44,220 nt of DNA from an uncultured Bacteroidales bacterium (GTDB taxonomy: Bacteria > Bacteroidota > Bacteroidia > Bacteroidales > UBA932). Shown here piece after piece: positions 42,478-44,220 of the stretch (position 1 is the stretch's first letter; each line of letters starts with the position of its first letter). The position numbers were made by a program, and so were the translations under genes. The stretch spans positions 1 to 44,220 of the forward strand of contig CALVAE010000015.1 of the NCBI GenBank assembly GCA_944325465.1, written 5' to 3'. The notes under the pieces are model-generated. The model saw only the letters and a program-made list of their open reading frames with translations, was not told the DNA's origin and searched no databases.

Positions 42478-43308
42478 ATGAAAGATTTATCCTTTGCCGT
42501 CATTGTGGCCGTATCGTTTCTTGCGGTTTCCTGCGGCCCCACGTATTTTTCATTGGGAGTCGATATGCGCAATCCGACCCGTTCCGGTATTGATCTGTCA
42601 GGGAAGAACATTTCCGTGACCTATCTTGATGACGGCAGGGATTCCGTTTTCATGTCTTCTGTCGCCGAAGGCTTTACCCTGGCCCTTGAAAAGGACTATT
42701 ATAACGGCGAGCCTCACATCGGCATGTACAGGATTGAGAAGGAGGAGACAGCCGATTACGCTTCGAGAGACAGCATGGTCAGCCTGCTGATGGATACCGG
42801 TGTGGATGTGGCTTTCCTGTTTGACCTGAAATCAATCGGCAAGCCGGAGGATTCGGTTTCGGAAATACCGTTCGAAATCAGCCTTTATGTATATGATGCC
42901 ATGAACCAGAAGGATACTGTCCGGATATTCAAGGGTGACAGTTCTCTCAAGCAGGCGGTTGACCTCGGAGAACAGGGGCTTGAAGTGGGAAGGACAAGCG
43001 CCCATCCGTTCGTATCCGCATGGTCCAACCAGAGGTTCGTGTTCTATTATTATGATACAGGCGGGGCCTGGAATCTGGCCGCTGAATATGTTTCGGAATA
43101 CAGGTTCAAGGAAGCCGTGGATATTTGGATGTCCCTTCTGGATACCGGAAATATGCGCAAACGTGCCTATGCGGAATACAATATTGCGGCAGTGTGCTGT
43201 ATAACAGGGGAAAAGGGGCTGGCAGCGGAATGGCTTGACAGGGCGGATGCCGATTATCCGGTCCCTTATTCCTATTCGTTGCGAACAAAGATCAGCAGTC
43301 TGCCGTAA
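42478..43308 (+). CDS. DUF6340-like lipoprotein
   Basis: Protein of 276 residues with a lipoprotein signal ending VSC at about residue 19. The mature region resembles Bacteroidota DUF6340 proteins (YFSLGVDMRNPTRSGIDLSG, then KNISVTYLDDG). The C-terminal third has two helical, TPR-like hairpins (RFKEAVDIWMSLLDTGN, KRAYAEYNIAAVC). Likely faces the periplasm. Last gene of the nusB-led run; function unknown. Confidence 0.75.
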   Translation: MKDLSFAVIVAVSFLAVSCGPTYFSLGVDMRNPTRSGIDLSGKNISVTYLDDGRDSVFMSSVAEGFTLALEKDYYNGEPHIGMYRIEKEETADYASRDSMVSLLMDTGVDVAFLFDLKSIGKPEDSVSEIPFEISLYVYDAMNQKDTVRIFKGDSSLKQAVDLGEQGLEVGRTSAHPFVSAWSNQRFVFYYYDTGGAWNLAAEYVSEYRFKEAVDIWMSLLDTGNMRKRAYAEYNIAAVCCITGEKGLAAEWLDRADADYPVPYSYSLRTKISSLP

Positions 43309-43334
43309 CCTTCATTGGAATGATATGAAAAAAA

Positions 43335-43646
43335 GGCGGGACCGTAAGCCGGTTTCTGTTTTATCCTGTCATTTATCTTCGCAACCTACCCCCTGGCATC
43401 GGACGGGTCGCCCTCATCTGCCAGTATATTTGGTCTTGCAGGCCCCGGATCCGTACCCCTGTAACGTCACCGCTGCAGGTTGTAGGCTCTTACCCTACAT
43501 TTTCACCCTTACCTTCAAGGAAGGCGGTTGTTTTCTGTTACGGATATCAGAAGATTTCTCCCCTCTGCGATTTCCGCAGCGGGGTACCCTTTCCTGTCCG
43601 GACTTTCCTCCCCCAGTCAAACCGGGAGCGACAGGTCGTCCCGCCT
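43335..43646 (-). ncRNA. rnpB: RNase P RNA, bacterial type A
   Basis: On the minus strand, the P4 core is GGAGGAAAGTCCGGAC near the 5' part and ACAGAAACCGGCTTA near the 3' end. The terminal helix P1 (AGGCGGGAC at the 5' end with GTCCCGCC at the 3' end) is intact and is followed by a T run (43334-43328), which doubles as a terminator. Length of about 312 bases is in range. Ends are estimated from P1. Confidence 0.93.
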
Positions 43647-43652
43647 GATTCT

Positions 43653-43674
43653 TCCGGATAATTGCTTATCCGGA
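43653..43674. repeat. perfect inverted repeat upstream of rnpB
   Basis: Arms TCCGGATAA (43653-43661) and TTATCCGGA (43666-43674) with a four-base loop. It lies between the cysteine hydrolase stop (43714) and the 5' end of RNase P RNA (43646). There is no T run. It may be the end of the upstream transcript or a leader structure. Confidence 0.55.
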
Positions 43675-43713
43675 TATTAAGTCATGAATGAATCGCAAAT
43701 GCCGTGTCCTTTG

Positions 43714-44220
43714 TCAGAAAGCGGCGATGATTTCATCGTTGCTGAAAGCATCTGCCCCGTAGCAGGTCTTCAGGTATGCCAGTCCTGCCTTGTAGTCTTC
43801 TTCGGTAAAGGAGTCGGTAGCCTCTTTTGCCACGACCACGTCATACCCGAGACAGAAGGCATCCGCTGAAGTGTGGCGTACGCACATGTGGGTATGCAGT
43901 CCGGTCATTATAACCGTCTTTACCCCGAGTTCCCTCAGGAGAATGTCCAGGTCTGTCTGGAAGAATCCGCTGTAGCGGCGCTTCGGAACTATGTAGTCTT
44001 TGTCGGAAACTTCGAGTTCCGGGATGACTTCAGCGCCTTTTGTGCCTGCTATGGCATGGTCGCCCCATATTGTAAGTTCCCTGTCAACGCCTGCTATATG
44101 GGCGTCATTGCAGAATATTACTGGGACATCTGCCTGTCTGGCAGCATTCAGAAGACGGGCTGTGGCAGGAACTATTGCCTTGCCCCGATCGCAGGCCAGA
44201 GAGCCTGTCACGAAGTCGTT
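43714..44220 (-). CDS. isochorismatase-like cysteine hydrolase (partial, 5' end missing)
   Basis: Nicotinamidase/isochorismatase superfamily hydrolase; at least 169 residues in the window, with the N terminus outside. The catalytic Asp is in NDFVTGSL at the window edge, the Lys in PKRRYSGFFQTDL, and the nucleophile Cys in HTHMCVRHT. The most common assignment would be nicotinamidase or another amide hydrolase; the sequence does not settle which. A GTG at 44211 is an internal codon, not the true start. Convergent with the lipoprotein gene via rnpB. Confidence 0.88.
   Translation of the reverse strand, partial: NDFVTGSLACDRGKAIVPATARLLNAARQADVPVIFCNDAHIAGVDRELTIWGDHAIAGTKGAEVIPELEVSDKDYIVPKRRYSGFFQTDLDILLRELGVKTVIMTGLHTHMCVRHTSADAFCLGYDVVVAKEATDSFTEEDYKAGLAYLKTCYGADAFSNDEIIAAF

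Overview
The window comes from the chromosome of an anaerobic member of the Bacteroidota, most likely order Bacteroidales; I cannot name the genus. The pointers are recurrent -7 promoter elements of the form TAnnTTTG, Bacteroidota-type families (DUF3276 PUR-alpha-like protein, DUF5606, a long NusB, a YbbR-like protein, a GSCFA protein, RNase Y next to ZapA), a four-subunit 2-oxoacid:ferredoxin oxidoreductase, and a biotin synthase that resembles those of obligate anaerobes. Most of the content is core housekeeping. There is no phage, transposase, CRISPR array or conjugative module.

Layout. 1-626: 3' end of a 23S rRNA gene, 5S rRNA and the rRNA operon terminator. 627-836: a degenerate repeat cluster, then the biotin promoter carrying a strong inverted repeat. 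855-3841: bioB-bioA-bioD. 3925-6944: an outer-membrane barrel protein, an M20 peptidase and pyrF. 6999-12956 (minus): a tightly packed run gpsA, two small unknown proteins, a DPP-IV-like peptidase, L-serine dehydratase and a Gfo/Idh/MocA oxidoreductase. 13070-14152: a secreted choloylglycine-hydrolase-family enzyme with an N-terminal cysteine nucleophile. 14198-16391 (minus): a deoxyhypusine-synthase-like enzyme and a membrane-anchored AraC-type regulator. 16490-19045: lysA and ffh. 19114-20604 (minus): a lipoprotein and a GSCFA protein. 20708-23743: a barrel protein and a 5'-nucleotidase-type lipoprotein.

23749-28162 (minus): coiled-coil protein, zapA, a 6S-like RNA, rny and dsbD. 28141-30914 (minus): the ferredoxin oxidoreductase operon (ferredoxin, alpha, beta, gamma), with an 18-19 bp tandem repeat array between beta and gamma. 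31017-33126: an MTA/SAH-deaminase-like amidohydrolase and a purine nucleoside phosphorylase. 33151-37214 (minus): nadE, a TerB/J-domain protein and arginine deiminase. 37322-37666 (minus): a PUR-alpha-like protein. 37754-43308: nusB, yajC, a YbbR-like protein, coaE, a DUF5606 protein, rimO and a lipoprotein. 43335-43646 (minus): RNase P RNA. 43714-44220 (minus): a cysteine hydrolase cut by the window edge.

Points most worth a second look: the BioB sequence lacks two of the four classical [2Fe-2S] ligands and looks like the anaerobe-type enzyme; a perfect inverted repeat sits inside the bioB promoter; a 6S-like RNA starts at the zapA stop codon; a short-period repeat array interrupts the oxidoreductase operon; and several convergent gene pairs have hairpins built into coding sequence. 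I found no convincing wholly new multi-gene system.
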